Of a stretch of DNA of 14,623 nt, positions 4,545-12,500 are shown in pieces. The notes under the pieces are model-generated. The model searched no databases and was not told the origin of the DNA. It saw nothing but the letters and a program-made list of their open reading frames with translations. Position 1 is the first letter of the stretch, and each line of letters begins with the position of its first letter. Made by a program: the position numbers and the translations under genes. Location: contig CABGHH010000024.1 of the NCBI GenBank assembly GCA_902158745.1, positions 1-14,623 of the forward strand, in the 5' to 3' direction. Source of the stretch: Candidatus Methanolliviera sp. GoM_asphalt (lineage in GTDB: Archaea > Halobacteriota > Methanoliparia > Methanoliparales > Methanoliparaceae).

Positions 4545-5990
4545 TTATTCCTTCTTTTTTAGGAATATAAATGCTAATCCTCCAACTATTACAACTCCCA
4601 AAATGACATATATCCATATTGGAATACCACCAGAGGCCTTTTTATCTTCTTCTTCGGCTTGTTCTTCTATATCTATAACTGGTGGAATATCAACCGATGG
4701 AGAGATAGTAAACATTCTTGTATCATACGCGGTATTCATATCATCGCATACCTCTATCTTATGATCTCCTGCCCCCAAACCTTCAATTAACACGCTAAAA
4801 GAGTTGTTTAGAGCCTCCGTATAATATATGCCTCTTGGAGTTGTAACAATAATCAACGTTCCATCGGATAGATTAGTCCTTCCGCTAATCATTACGTCAT
4901 TCCCATTTATTATGGCATCACCAAGTTCTATCAGCGGCAAATCAATAGAAACAATCGAAACAGATATAAGATCTAAGTTATCGCTCATCTCCATATTGGT
5001 TAAGAATCTGTTTGGACCAGATGGCATGGCTAACAACATTCCCGTTCGTTCTAATGATCCTTTATATCTAAACGCCCCGTCTATGCCTGGGTTCACGACC
5101 AAAACAACATACTCGCCTCTCTTCAGTTCCATAGGAGCATTTACAATCCCTTGTTGGGTGAACCAATACTCTATGCTGTCTATATCAAAAGAGGCATCAA
5201 ACTGTCCTTTGGCGGGGATGGTTGTAAGTCCTGCAACACCGTTGCCAACTATCCATATCTCGATTTCTTTTGTTCCCGTTGCTATTCCGCTAACTTCTAT
5301 ATGGCTATCTGTCGATGTTCTCTCCGATATTGAACCAAGAACGATCTCAGGCATGACCAAAATGAGCGTGCTTGTGGAATGAATATCTGACGGCTGGTAT
5401 CCATCGTTCCCTTCATCATATAATACCGTTAATTTATATGTTCCTTGTGGGAGGTTAGAAGTATCAATCTTAACGTTAAACTTGCCTTCGTCGACTATTA
5501 CGTTATCTGCAACGTCCCACTCGTCATATTGGCTTGTTAGAACAACAGATAAAGAAGCATCAATATTTGTTTTTCCGTCTATTAGGATATTATCTCCTAT
5601 CGTTGCCTGCCTTGTGGTTGTAAAACTTATCTTGGCATCTGAAGGCATGAAGGGAATAATTGTTATCCAAGACCATGCCTGCGTGTTATAAGCAATATAC
5701 AGCCCCGTGGAAAGGTTAGACGTATCCCATACTTCGCCTTTCTTAATCTGGGCATTATATTCGTCCTGTGCTGGCTCATCTTTTGCATCATATATACCGT
5801 TAATAGATACATCGTTATCAAATAATATTAAATCTCCTATGTTAAAATCTCCACCGTCCTCGTTATTCAACGATATACCGCATATCTCCTGTTCCTGTAT
5901 TTCTCCTCCTGGAATATATGTCTGGGCAGATGCAATCCCAGTAAAAGACAACGCCAGGATAAGAACCAAACTTACTATCTTTCCGATCAT
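4545..5990 (-). CDS. Secreted, C-terminally anchored cell-surface protein
   Basis: This 481-residue protein has a signal peptide (residues 1-22, ending GIASA before QTYIPGG). A long Asp/Thr/Ile-rich beta-type ectodomain follows, then an acidic spacer (EEQAEEEDKK), one membrane helix (about 456-477) and KKKE at the end. Segments such as TTTRQATIGDNILIDGKTN and a later VMISGRTNLSDGTL are similar, which suggests two or three Ig-like repeats at roughly 120-205, 210-320 and 350-435. The overall plan resembles S-layer-associated or DUF3821-type surface proteins of methanogens; I cannot confirm the family. The start is supported by a TATA box 28 nt upstream and no SD, i.e. a leaderless mRNA. It leads an operon with a zinc ribbon and three tiny peptides. 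Confidence 0.88.
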   Translation of the reverse strand: MIGKIVSLVLILALSFTGIASAQTYIPGGEIQEQEICGISLNNEDGGDFNIGDLILFDNDVSINGIYDAKDEPAQDEYNAQIKKGEVWDTSNLSTGLYIAYNTQAWSWITIIPFMPSDAKISFTTTRQATIGDNILIDGKTNIDASLSVVLTSQYDEWDVADNVIVDEGKFNVKIDTSNLPQGTYKLTVLYDEGNDGYQPSDIHSTSTLILVMPEIVLGSISERTSTDSHIEVSGIATGTKEIEIWIVGNGVAGLTTIPAKGQFDASFDIDSIEYWFTQQGIVNAPMELKRGEYVVLVVNPGIDGAFRYKGSLERTGMLLAMPSGPNRFLTNMEMSDNLDLISVSIVSIDLPLIELGDAIINGNDVMISGRTNLSDGTLIIVTTPRGIYYTEALNNSFSVLIEGLGAGDHKIEVCDDMNTAYDTRMFTISPSVDIPPVIDIEEQAEEEDKKASGGIPIWIYVILGVVIVGGLAFIFLKKKE

Positions 5991-6014
5991 ATAAGATATT
6001 AAATATTATGATAG

Positions 6015-6022
6015 TATTTAAA
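6015..6022 (-). promoter_or_regulatory. TATA box of a leaderless promoter (surface-protein operon)
   Basis: TTTAAATA on the minus strand; its centre is 28.5 nt from the A of the start codon at 5990. There is no ribosome site in front of this ATG. Confidence 0.8.
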
Positions 6023-6050
6023 TGTTTTGTTGGTAAGAAAAGAAATATCC

Positions 6051-6076
6051 AAAAAAATAAAAAAGGAGGAAAAAGA
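6051..6076 (-). terminator. T-rich terminator after the gene at 6107-6388
   Basis: The minus strand reads CTCTTTTTCCTCCTTTTTTA followed by seven T, starting about 30 nt after the stop codon. Such T-runs are the usual archaeal termination signal. The perfect 12-bp palindrome TCATCGCGATGA (6085-6096) lies between stop codon and T-run. Confidence 0.65.
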
Positions 6077-6106
6077 GTGTTAAATCATCGCGATGACGAA
6101 ATTGAC

Positions 6107-6388
6107 TTACTTTCCACCGCCGGCCCCTTGCATTACGGCTGGCAGTGCATTAATAACTCCACCACCACCACCGCCTAACATGCCGCCTAAAAGTCCGCTT
6201 ACAACTCCAGCCAACGCACTACACGTTGATCCACAGAGTCCCAACACACCCGATAGACAACTTGACGAAATATATGTCATTCCATTGGGCAACGTTGATG
6301 CACATAAGTTGATGCACCCGCTAATGCCTCCATTAAGACATGTGTATGGCATGCCACAACAACACATCTCCGCTAAAATACCGCTCAT
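6107..6388 (-). CDS. 93-residue Cys- and Gly-rich protein with own leaderless promoter
   Basis: The protein starts MSGILAEMCCCGMPYTCLNG, has nine cysteines in its first 56 residues (three adjacent at 9-11), and then a glycine-dominated hydrophobic region (LLGGMLGGGGGGVIN, about 66-80) ending QGAGGGK. Charged residues are almost absent (one Glu and the final Lys). The Gly run would allow tight helix packing or an amyloid- or collagen-like disordered segment. It has a TATA box 27.5 nt upstream and no SD, so it is probably leaderless, and it is followed by a T-run terminator, making a single-gene unit. That suggests high, separate expression as for a structural protein. The N-terminal MSGIL is shared with the product at 7288-7458. 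Confidence 0.85.
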   Translation of the reverse strand: MSGILAEMCCCGMPYTCLNGGISGCINLCASTLPNGMTYISSSCLSGVLGLCGSTCSALAGVVSGLLGGMLGGGGGGVINALPAVMQGAGGGK

Positions 6389-6411
6389 GGTTATAATAAT
6401 ATTATATCTCG

Positions 6412-6419
6412 TATTTATA
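6412..6419 (-). promoter_or_regulatory. TATA box of a leaderless promoter (Cys/Gly-rich protein)
   Basis: TATAAATA on the minus strand, centred 27.5 nt before the start codon at 6388, with no ribosome site between. Confidence 0.75.
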
Positions 6420-6484
6420 TGTTTCTATGGATAAGTTAGCAGATTAGACGACCCCCATTATCCTTTGTTGCTTAATGTTTTATC

Positions 6485-6586
6485 CTAAATGAAAGGGCAG
6501 AAGTCAGGTATCGCGCCAATGACTGCCCCAATACCACTTAATATCACAGACACGACTGGCCCAGCAATCCCAGAAATAATTCCCAT
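6485..6586 (-). CDS. 33-residue hydrophobic Gly/Ile/Val-rich peptide
   Basis: AAGGAGGTGATGCT directly before the ATG is among the best ribosome sites in the window. The product, MGIISGIAGPVVSVILSGIG followed by AVIGAIPDFCPFI, is one long hydrophobic segment broken by Pro10 and ends DFCPFI. The Phe-Cys-Pro triplet recurs in other tiny products here (190-291, 14089-14202). It is the last gene of the operon that starts at 7714. It is likely a membrane peptide of unknown role. Confidence 0.78.
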   Translation of the reverse strand: MGIISGIAGPVVSVILSGIGAVIGAIPDFCPFI

Positions 6587-6609
6587 AGCATCACCTCCTT
6601 GTATGTATT

Positions 6610-7017
6610 TTATATCAATCCACTAATAAAACCAAATAATGAATTATACAAAGCCATCATTATGTTCACAACAAAATTAACCATATCAACTATAATACCA
6701 CAAACAGCCCCACCTCCAATAAGCCCACCAATACCGCCAATAACGCCACCACCACCAAGTCCAAACATTCCTCCTAATGCGGTCATAAACATCGTAACAT
6801 AACTCATTATCAATCCTACAATTCCACCACAGCCACACGCCCCGAGAGCTCCTCCACCAACGCCCACACCTCCGCAGCCCATTGCCGTAAGTGCCATGTA
6901 TATTACCGATGATATAACCTCTATAATGGGTAACAGCACAACTTGGCTTCCACTTAGAACTATCTGGAACAGCGAAGGAATCACAAGACTCGGTATGAAC
7001 GTTATTATCGCTGACAT
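6610..7017 (-). CDS. 135-residue Gly-zipper membrane protein
   Basis: An N-terminal hydrophobic part (residues 3-45) is followed by two Gly-rich blocks: GCGGVGVGGGALGACGCGG (47-65) and GGMFGLGGGGVIGGIGGLIG (82-101). A hydrophobic C-terminal helix follows (about 107-134). The only charged residues are Glu33 and Asp111. Repeated GxxxG spacing is typical of tightly packed membrane helices. The start has no clear SD; it lies 10 nt after the stop of the upstream gene and is probably coupled. It shares the Gly-run style with the product at 6107-6388. No family is recognised; a pore, a coat or a membrane-shaping protein would all fit. Confidence 0.83.
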   Translation of the reverse strand: MSAIITFIPSLVIPSLFQIVLSGSQVVLLPIIEVISSVIYMALTAMGCGGVGVGGGALGACGCGGIVGLIMSYVTMFMTALGGMFGLGGGGVIGGIGGLIGGGAVCGIIVDMVNFVVNIMMALYNSLFGFISGLI

Positions 7018-7027
7018 TTATTTTGTC

Positions 7028-7291
7028 TCATTTTGGGCATATCATAGCTATTAACTGTGTAATTGTGGTTCCACCACATCCAAGGATTTGCGGTAAACAA
7101 CCACCAAAAATTGTGGTAAGATCACCAATAGATGCACATGTTGCACTAAATATAGAAGATGCCACACCGGTCAAAGCAGGCCCAAACACTCCACCGATCC
7201 ATGACCATATAATTGATAAACTGCCAATTGATGTTCCAATGAGTTGCGTTGTTGCCGTCGCGGCTTCAACCGCACTACAAATAATGTTCAT
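7028..7291 (-). CDS. 87-residue hydrophobic Thr/Ser/Ile-rich membrane protein
   Basis: The ATG at 7291 overlaps the TGA of the upstream gene as ATGA, which is the arrangement used by its neighbours, so I prefer it to the in-frame GTG at 7300. The product starts MNIICSAVEAATATTQLIGT, has hydrophobic segments at about residues 15-45 and 60-85, and ends with a Cys/Gly/Thr cluster (GCLPQILGCGGTT) and MICPK. It has few charges. The PALTG phrase also occurs in the product at 8542-9492. It is probably an integral membrane protein of unknown function. Confidence 0.82.
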   Translation of the reverse strand: MNIICSAVEAATATTQLIGTSIGSLSIIWSWIGGVFGPALTGVASSIFSATCASIGDLTTIFGGCLPQILGCGGTTITQLIAMICPK

Positions 7292-7458
7292 TTCCCACAC
7301 ACCATAAGGGCTTTCACCGCTGACTCAATTATCCTTGCTATATGAGTACACGCATCAAACATGCCTGGCACAACATTATTCATTATTGCCATGCCACACT
7401 CAAACAACTGCCCTGGAATTGGCATCCACGTTCCTATACATCCTAGTATTCCGCTCAC
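7288..7458 (-). CDS. 56-residue amphipathic membrane-associated protein, GTG start
   Basis: The GTG start overlaps the upstream TGA as GTGA, and the 3' TGA overlaps the next ATG, so the gene is tied to both neighbours. The product begins MSGILGCIGTWMPIPGQLFE (like MSGILAEM of the product at 6107-6388), continues through a Met/Asn-rich stretch and ends in a helix HIARIIESAVKALMVCGK. It has four cysteines. No family is recognised. It is too short for the usual ORF cut-offs but well supported by overlaps on both sides. Confidence 0.78.
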   Translation of the reverse strand: MSGILGCIGTWMPIPGQLFECGMAIMNNVVPGMFDACTHIARIIESAVKALMVCGK

Positions 7459-7601
7459 TTTCCTAAACCCCTAAATGCACGCAATATATAATCCATTGCG
7501 ACCCAAATATATCCCCCCGCAGCGTCGCACAATGATATAAACCACTGCATGCCTCCCAACGAATCGAAGCATGTCCAAAATATGTCCATTGTGTGGTTCA
7601 T
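7455..7601 (-). CDS. 48-residue aromatic-rich peptide
   Basis: AGGAGAGCGAC precedes the ATG, which itself overlaps the upstream stop (ATGA). The product starts MNHTMDIFWTCFDSLGGMQW and contains ISLCDAAGGYIWVAMDYILR. It is rich in Trp, Phe, Met and Cys, with a short basic tail (RAFRGLGK). The amphipathic, aromatic character suits the membrane interface. The function is unknown. Confidence 0.78.
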   Translation of the reverse strand: MNHTMDIFWTCFDSLGGMQWFISLCDAAGGYIWVAMDYILRAFRGLGK

Positions 7602-7714
7602 GTCGCTCTCCTAACCCTTTTTAATGACCAGCATATAAAGATCGCCGTGAATAGAAAAATGTTGAAAGTCCAAAATGCCTTCTTTATGCCATCAGCGACC
7701 TTTAATAGAATCAC
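7598..7714 (-). CDS. 38-residue single-helix membrane peptide, GTG start, first gene of operon III
   Basis: A TATA box is centred 28.5 nt upstream of this GTG, so the message may be leaderless. A GAGGT sequence 7 nt before the GTG could also act as a ribosome site if transcription starts earlier. The product has a basic-hydrophobic start, one helix (about residues 14-31) and a basic end KRVRRAT, giving a cytoplasmic C-terminus. Its stop overlaps the next ATG. The unit is well supported by its position. Confidence 0.72.
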   Translation of the reverse strand: MILLKVADGIKKAFWTFNIFLFTAIFICWSLKRVRRAT

Positions 7715-7738
7715 AGAGAGAACCTCGCAATAATATTA

Positions 7739-7746
7739 TATTTAAA
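7739..7746 (-). promoter_or_regulatory. TATA box of operon III
   Basis: TTTAAATA on the minus strand, just downstream of the stop codon of the Met-rich gene. Its centre is 28.5 nt before the GTG at 7714, the same spacing as at the other leaderless starts. Confidence 0.78.
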
Positions 7747-7751
7747 AGTAT

Positions 7752-8537
7752 TTAAGTTTTCGCTTTCTTCTCAACCTTAAAGTTCATTCCAGATATGCCC
7801 ATCGGTTCAGTTATCTCTATATTAACTTTCTTCGATCCTATCAGATTAGCTGTGGCTTCTGGCAGATTCATGCTCATCGTTCCGCCTGTCATAACCATAT
7901 CGTAATCTTGAAAGATCGTCGAGAACATCACGTTCATCGTTTCCTCGTCCATCGAACTGAACATCGAGGACATCACGTCTGGGTTATCTCTTAACATATT
8001 GCTCATCATATCGGACATCATCTCTGGACTGTTCGACATCATCTCGCTCATCATTTTGTTCATCATTTCTGGTGGCATCGCAGAGATCATACCGTCTATA
8101 GTGTCGGCGTTCATCATGTTTTGGATCATTCTTTCATCTATCATGGACTCTAACATTTCTGGATTATCTTTGATCATATTTTGCATAAAGTCTGGATTCA
8201 TGCGAATGTTCTCGGTCATTTTCTTCATCAGTTTCGGATCGTCAAATAGTGATGAACCCAAAGAGCCTGACTCATCACCTAACATATCGGCGATATTTAC
8301 ATTCTTCATCATTGATCGAGTCATAATTCCCATGATCGGAGAGCCCGGCACAAACATCAAAATCATCATTAAGAACATTAGAACCATTATTGGAACAAAA
8401 TATTTGAAATACTTTATCAATTTCATCATCGGGCGAGCCTGACGCATCATCTCGTCAGCCTCACGCTTCTTCTTCCTATCGCTCTCGTATCGCTCTGGTT
8501 TACCCCGAAGCTTGGCTCTGAACGGATTAAATTTCAT
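7752..8537 (-). CDS. Membrane-anchored Met-rich protein with STI1/ubiquilin-like repeats
   Basis: Methionine makes up 49 of 261 residues. The layout is a basic cytoplasmic N-terminus (1-45), a helix rich in Met and Leu (about 46-64), then a Met-rich helical region (104-204), and a beta-like C-terminal tail. The Met region repeats a motif Pro-(Asp/Glu)-x-Met-x-x-Met, as in NPDFMQNMIKDNPEML, with Pro at 115, 126, 156, 171 and 186. Such Asn-Pro/Met repeats resemble STI1 domains of ubiquilins, and Met-lined grooves are also used by the SRP54 M domain to hold hydrophobic segments. These parallels are by pattern, not alignment. It lies directly downstream of the Cys-rich gene, with GGAGG inside that gene's end. 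A role as a chaperone or insertion factor for the hydrophobic proteins around it is an inference. Metal (copper) binding by Met is the main alternative. Confidence 0.87.
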   Translation of the reverse strand: MKFNPFRAKLRGKPERYESDRKKKREADEMMRQARPMMKLIKYFKYFVPIMVLMFLMMILMFVPGSPIMGIMTRSMMKNVNIADMLGDESGSLGSSLFDDPKLMKKMTENIRMNPDFMQNMIKDNPEMLESMIDERMIQNMMNADTIDGMISAMPPEMMNKMMSEMMSNSPEMMSDMMSNMLRDNPDVMSSMFSSMDEETMNVMFSTIFQDYDMVMTGGTMSMNLPEATANLIGSKKVNIEITEPMGISGMNFKVEKKAKT

Positions 8538-8541
8538 TGGA

Positions 8542-9492
8542 TTACTTTCCCTCCAGACTAAGTCGCATCGGCAGGAATTTTGACATTAGACCGCTCACCC
8601 ACCCCATAATATCGAGCGAATCCATTATCCCAGTCTGTCCGCATGCCCACATTACCGTGCCTAATATCTTCTTTAATATTCCCCAGATAAGTCCAACGCA
8701 TAAAAGACATAAATCTTTAATCCCTAAATCTCCGATAAACCCCATAACTTTCGTGGTCGCATATCCGCATGCAGGCAGAGGCTCTTTTATGACATCCACA
8801 AGTGAAGCCCCAATTTGAGCATACGTTGTTCCTGTAAGAGCCGGGGTTAGAACAGATCCCCACATCGCAATGAGAGGAGACAATAAAGCGGTTATGGCTG
8901 ATAAAGCAATCGTTAGAGGCAGACATAATACATTCATAAAATCGGTTAAGCCCGTGTTCACGCATACGGGGAGACAAGGATTACACGGATTACACCCCGT
9001 TGCCAGATTTAAAAGTCCACCACTTGCTATACAGGGAGGGAATAGGCTTCCGCATAGCGTTACGCCGTTCATTATATTAACGCACGAGCCGCTTGCGATA
9101 TTAAATATGTTACCAAAGTTGCATATACCACTCATTATGTTGATTAGATTGCATATAACGATTCTCCCAGAAAATAAATTAATCACATTACCACAGTTAA
9201 CGACAGTACAAGGCCAAATACAATACGAGAGAAAGTTCCATCCACACTCAACGCTATAATTTATACATGAACAGCCATTGAATAATATTCCCAAGATATT
9301 AGCAAAATTGAAGAAGTTAAAAACATTTAATATCGAGACGATGTTGCAACATCCGACAAAATCGCATAAACCAATTCCAATGCCCCAAGGCGGTAGTATA
9401 TTACATGCGGTCGCTTGTGCCGTTATGGATATACTCGGCACTAGTAAAATGAGTATGAATGCTATTGACAATATCTTTTTTATGTTACCCAC
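8542..9492 (-). CDS. Exported Cys/Asn-rich protein with short repeats and hydrophobic C-terminal half
   Basis: This 316-residue protein has a signal-like N-terminus (MGNIKKILSIAFILILLVPS, to about residue 27) and 24 cysteines by my count, 20 of them between residues 30 and 190. Residues 101-147 form about four repeats of roughly 12 residues of the type Asn-x-x-Asn-x-x-Ser-Gly-x-x-Cys (for example NLFSGRIVIC and NIASGSC). CNPCNPCLPVC follows at 167-177. The second half has hydrophobic segments (about 183-215 and 258-285). Disulphide-linked surface or virion protein is a reasonable guess; a beta-solenoid is possible for the repeats. The GTG start is supported by a TATA box 27 nt upstream and no SD. 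No family is recognised. Confidence 0.85.
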   Translation of the reverse strand: MGNIKKILSIAFILILLVPSISITAQATACNILPPWGIGIGLCDFVGCCNIVSILNVFNFFNFANILGILFNGCSCINYSVECGWNFLSYCIWPCTVVNCGNVINLFSGRIVICNLINIMSGICNFGNIFNIASGSCVNIMNGVTLCGSLFPPCIASGGLLNLATGCNPCNPCLPVCVNTGLTDFMNVLCLPLTIALSAITALLSPLIAMWGSVLTPALTGTTYAQIGASLVDVIKEPLPACGYATTKVMGFIGDLGIKDLCLLCVGLIWGILKKILGTVMWACGQTGIMDSLDIMGWVSGLMSKFLPMRLSLEGK

Positions 9493-9514
9493 AATATATA
9501 AAATTGTTTAATAC

Positions 9515-9523
9515 TATTTTAAA
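9515..9523 (-). promoter_or_regulatory. TATA box of the Cys-rich/Met-rich operon
   Basis: TTTAAAATA on the minus strand, centred 27 nt before the GTG at 9492, in the 37-nt gap after the giant gene. There is no ribosome site, so a leaderless message is likely. Confidence 0.7.
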
Positions 9524-9529
9524 GCTTCG

Positions 9530-12500
9530 TTACATCCTGCACAGATATGCTATCCCCGTATAAATATCGTCTATCAAGCCGCTTATTGATCCTCCAGCGC
9601 CAACTATTCCTGTCTGGAAGACTCCCGCAATAACAAGGATTGATATTACACCGCACGCCACAACTCCCAATACTCCAATGGCGATAGCCATTAGTAAAAG
9701 TAAGAAGATACAGGCAACGAATGGTGTAAATATCATACAGATCATCATTAATATGCTAACACAGATGATGGTTGCCATTATGACGATAATTGCCAATATT
9801 CCACAGAATACTATCCCAAGCACAATAGCAATAGAGAGCAGGATGAAAAATATAGCCAATACGATCGCAGTGATAATGAGGCATATTGAAAGGGCAATCC
9901 CCGAAATAAAGCATATTATGGTTAGCACTAACGAAATGGCAATCATCAAGAAGGTAAATCCTGCACAACCCAGCATCAATATAGTCAATGCCAGAGCAAA
10001 TATTGTAAACCCAAATAGGCACAAAAGCATCGCCGTAACTATCCCAGTTCCTCCAATACATATAATCGAGAGCGAGAGGCATAGAACCATCAAAGCCAAG
10101 AATGTAATTGTGAGAGCGAGGCAGATGATACATAATGCGAAGAATGGTATCGAGGTACACATTACGCATAAGAGAGCGTTAATGAAGAACGCCAGAGAGC
10201 AGAGGAAACACGCACTTGCAGATAAGCATAATGTCAAAAGAGCTAGCACAAGAGCCATTAGGAAAAGGCAGATTATTATCGATCCTAAAATTACGCATAT
10301 AAACCCTCCGAATGGTAACAGGCAGCATCCAACGAGGAAGATGAACATCCCGAGGCATATAATTGCCAGCGAGAGCACGATGCAGGATAACGAGAGGCAC
10401 ATTATGAATAAGCAGAAAGCTATAATCAGGCAAATCAAAGCTAAAATCCCACAGATCAACATTACAACGGTTACACCGAAGCACAGGATGAACAAGGAAA
10501 AGATCAATGCGATAAGCCCGCATAACATTATCGATAGAGCCAAACAAGCCACCACGAGGGCGAATGGAAGTATCGAGGCACATATTATCCCAAGTACGAT
10601 GGCGAGGAATGTGGTTGCCAACGCCAATAAGATTCCGATAGCACCCAAGACCAGCAGGCAGAGGAAGAGGGTAGGTGAGCAGACCACAAGAGAGCAGATA
10701 CAGGATAGTATGAAGGTTATTAGGCAGATAGAGCCAACTATTAGGCAGATTATCCCAATAATGCATGATATAGCACAGATAATTATTGCCAATATAGAAA
10801 GTCCAATACAGGTAATGGAGCAGATTATCCCAAGCAGGCAGAAGATAGCCGAGATTATGAATGTCAATAGGCAGATGAAGAGAATTATCAAGAACGCTAT
10901 ACAGGTGCAGGTGGTGATGATGCACATTATCCCAATGCATAAGGCACACAAGCTACCAAATACAAATCCCGTTAGACATAGCAGTATGCAGAGAACAAAT
11001 CCAATAATAGTTGTAATGAAACAGATAAATGCCACGATGCCCAATACTATGGCTGTTGCGAGACATGCAAAGCAGAGGCACCATCCCACCACTATCGCCA
11101 AGATGATTATGACGGTGATTATGAGAACTATCGTGCTGATTATACAGAGGATTATGGGGACGATTACGCAACCTAACCAACCAATAATGATTAGAAGTAT
11201 TAAAGCGAATAACCAAGATATAGGAGAGATTATTACAATTAGTATAAAAACAACTATAAGACTTACAAAATAGAATATAGCTATTATTATATCCAATATA
11301 AGATTAACAATAAACCCAATTATAGGACATACAGTAAAAAGATTAGCAACCAAAAGTAACATCATTGTTATACCTAAGAGGCAAACAATAGCCATTAAGC
11401 AAAATATTGACCAAATGATATGTATGCCAAAACAAAATAAGAATGGTATTGAAAAGGGGAATAATGGGATTGATATTATCGAAAATATTACGCAGAAAAG
11501 CAATAAACAAGGTATCTGTATACAAATTATAAATATACTCATACCACCAAACAATAGAATAACAAACAAAGCCAAGACACAAGTCCCTATTACAGGACAA
11601 ATCGTTGAGATAAGTGAGATAATCCCGCATAAAATGAAGAAAACAGCCCCTGCTACCATCCATATTGCCCAAAGTAACAAGTGTATAATCGCAAAGATAA
11701 TCATACAGACTATCAAAAGTATAAAACTAATAATTCCCAGTACGATCCATCCACCACATACCAAGAACCCAACGCACGGTATCAAAGCACAGCATAGAGC
11801 GAACCCAAGAAGGCATCCGAAACCCAATATGACGATAGGTATCGTCAGCAGAGGCACTATGATGATGATGAGGCAGAGTAAGATGAGTTTAAGGATTAGG
11901 TGGATGACGTTTGTTATTATGAAGATGCAGATGGCAAAGAGGAGAGCACATGAAACCAGCTGGCAACACAGGAAACAGGGGAGCTCCCAGAGGAGAAGCC
12001 ATAATGCGATTAAAACTGCCGAAATAATTGCCAAGACGACAATAATTATAAAATCAAATACAAGACCCCAAATCGGGAACAATATCAGGGAGATGGGCAA
12101 TATTGTAACAGTGATTATTATCCCTACAATTAGGGCAACGATAGCTGATATGAACACAAACAGTGAAGGTAACGCACCTGCCATAAATATCACAAAAATT
12201 ATTAACAGCCAATAAAGTATAAATATGTATAATGGTAAAAAAAGTAAGGTAAATGGACAAAGCAATATCCCTAAACATATATATAAAAGTATAACTATTG
12301 CCGTTATAAGCATACAAAGCCAAGAAATGATTACACCAAAAATAAACGCGCTCATCAATACAATAAGAGCACAAAACCAAAGCGCAACAAACAATCCGAG
12401 CATAGACAGAAACATAAGGCCAATCGCTATAATAACCCCTATAATTCCAAAGCAAAACGTGGCATAGAATAAGAATAAGCACATACAAAGCAAACAGGAG

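Noticed and set aside
4543..4617. N-terminal extension of the 58-residue zinc-ribbon protein
   Set aside because: It lies within the 3' end of the surface-protein gene and has no ribosome site, while the internal ATG at 4542 has one overlapping the upstream stop.
6079..6180. Plus-strand GTG ORF preceded by AAGGAGG
   Set aside because: The apparent ribosome site is the complement of the T-rich terminator of the minus-strand gene. The ORF is 33 codons, runs antisense to a well-supported gene and ends in a run of Thr from its Gly codons.
7292..7300. GTG start three codons upstream of the product at 7028-7291
   Set aside because: The ATG at 7291 gives the ATGA overlap seen at neighbouring gene junctions; the GTG has no better ribosome site.
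9678..11273. A 531-codon ORF on the plus strand opposite the giant gene
   Set aside because: Its composition (Met, Ile, Lys, Asn, Arg in monotonous mixture) is what the antisense of hydrophobic codons gives. It has no ribosome site, and it does not fit the surrounding operon, whereas the minus frame fills the gap between a co-transcribed gene and a promoter.
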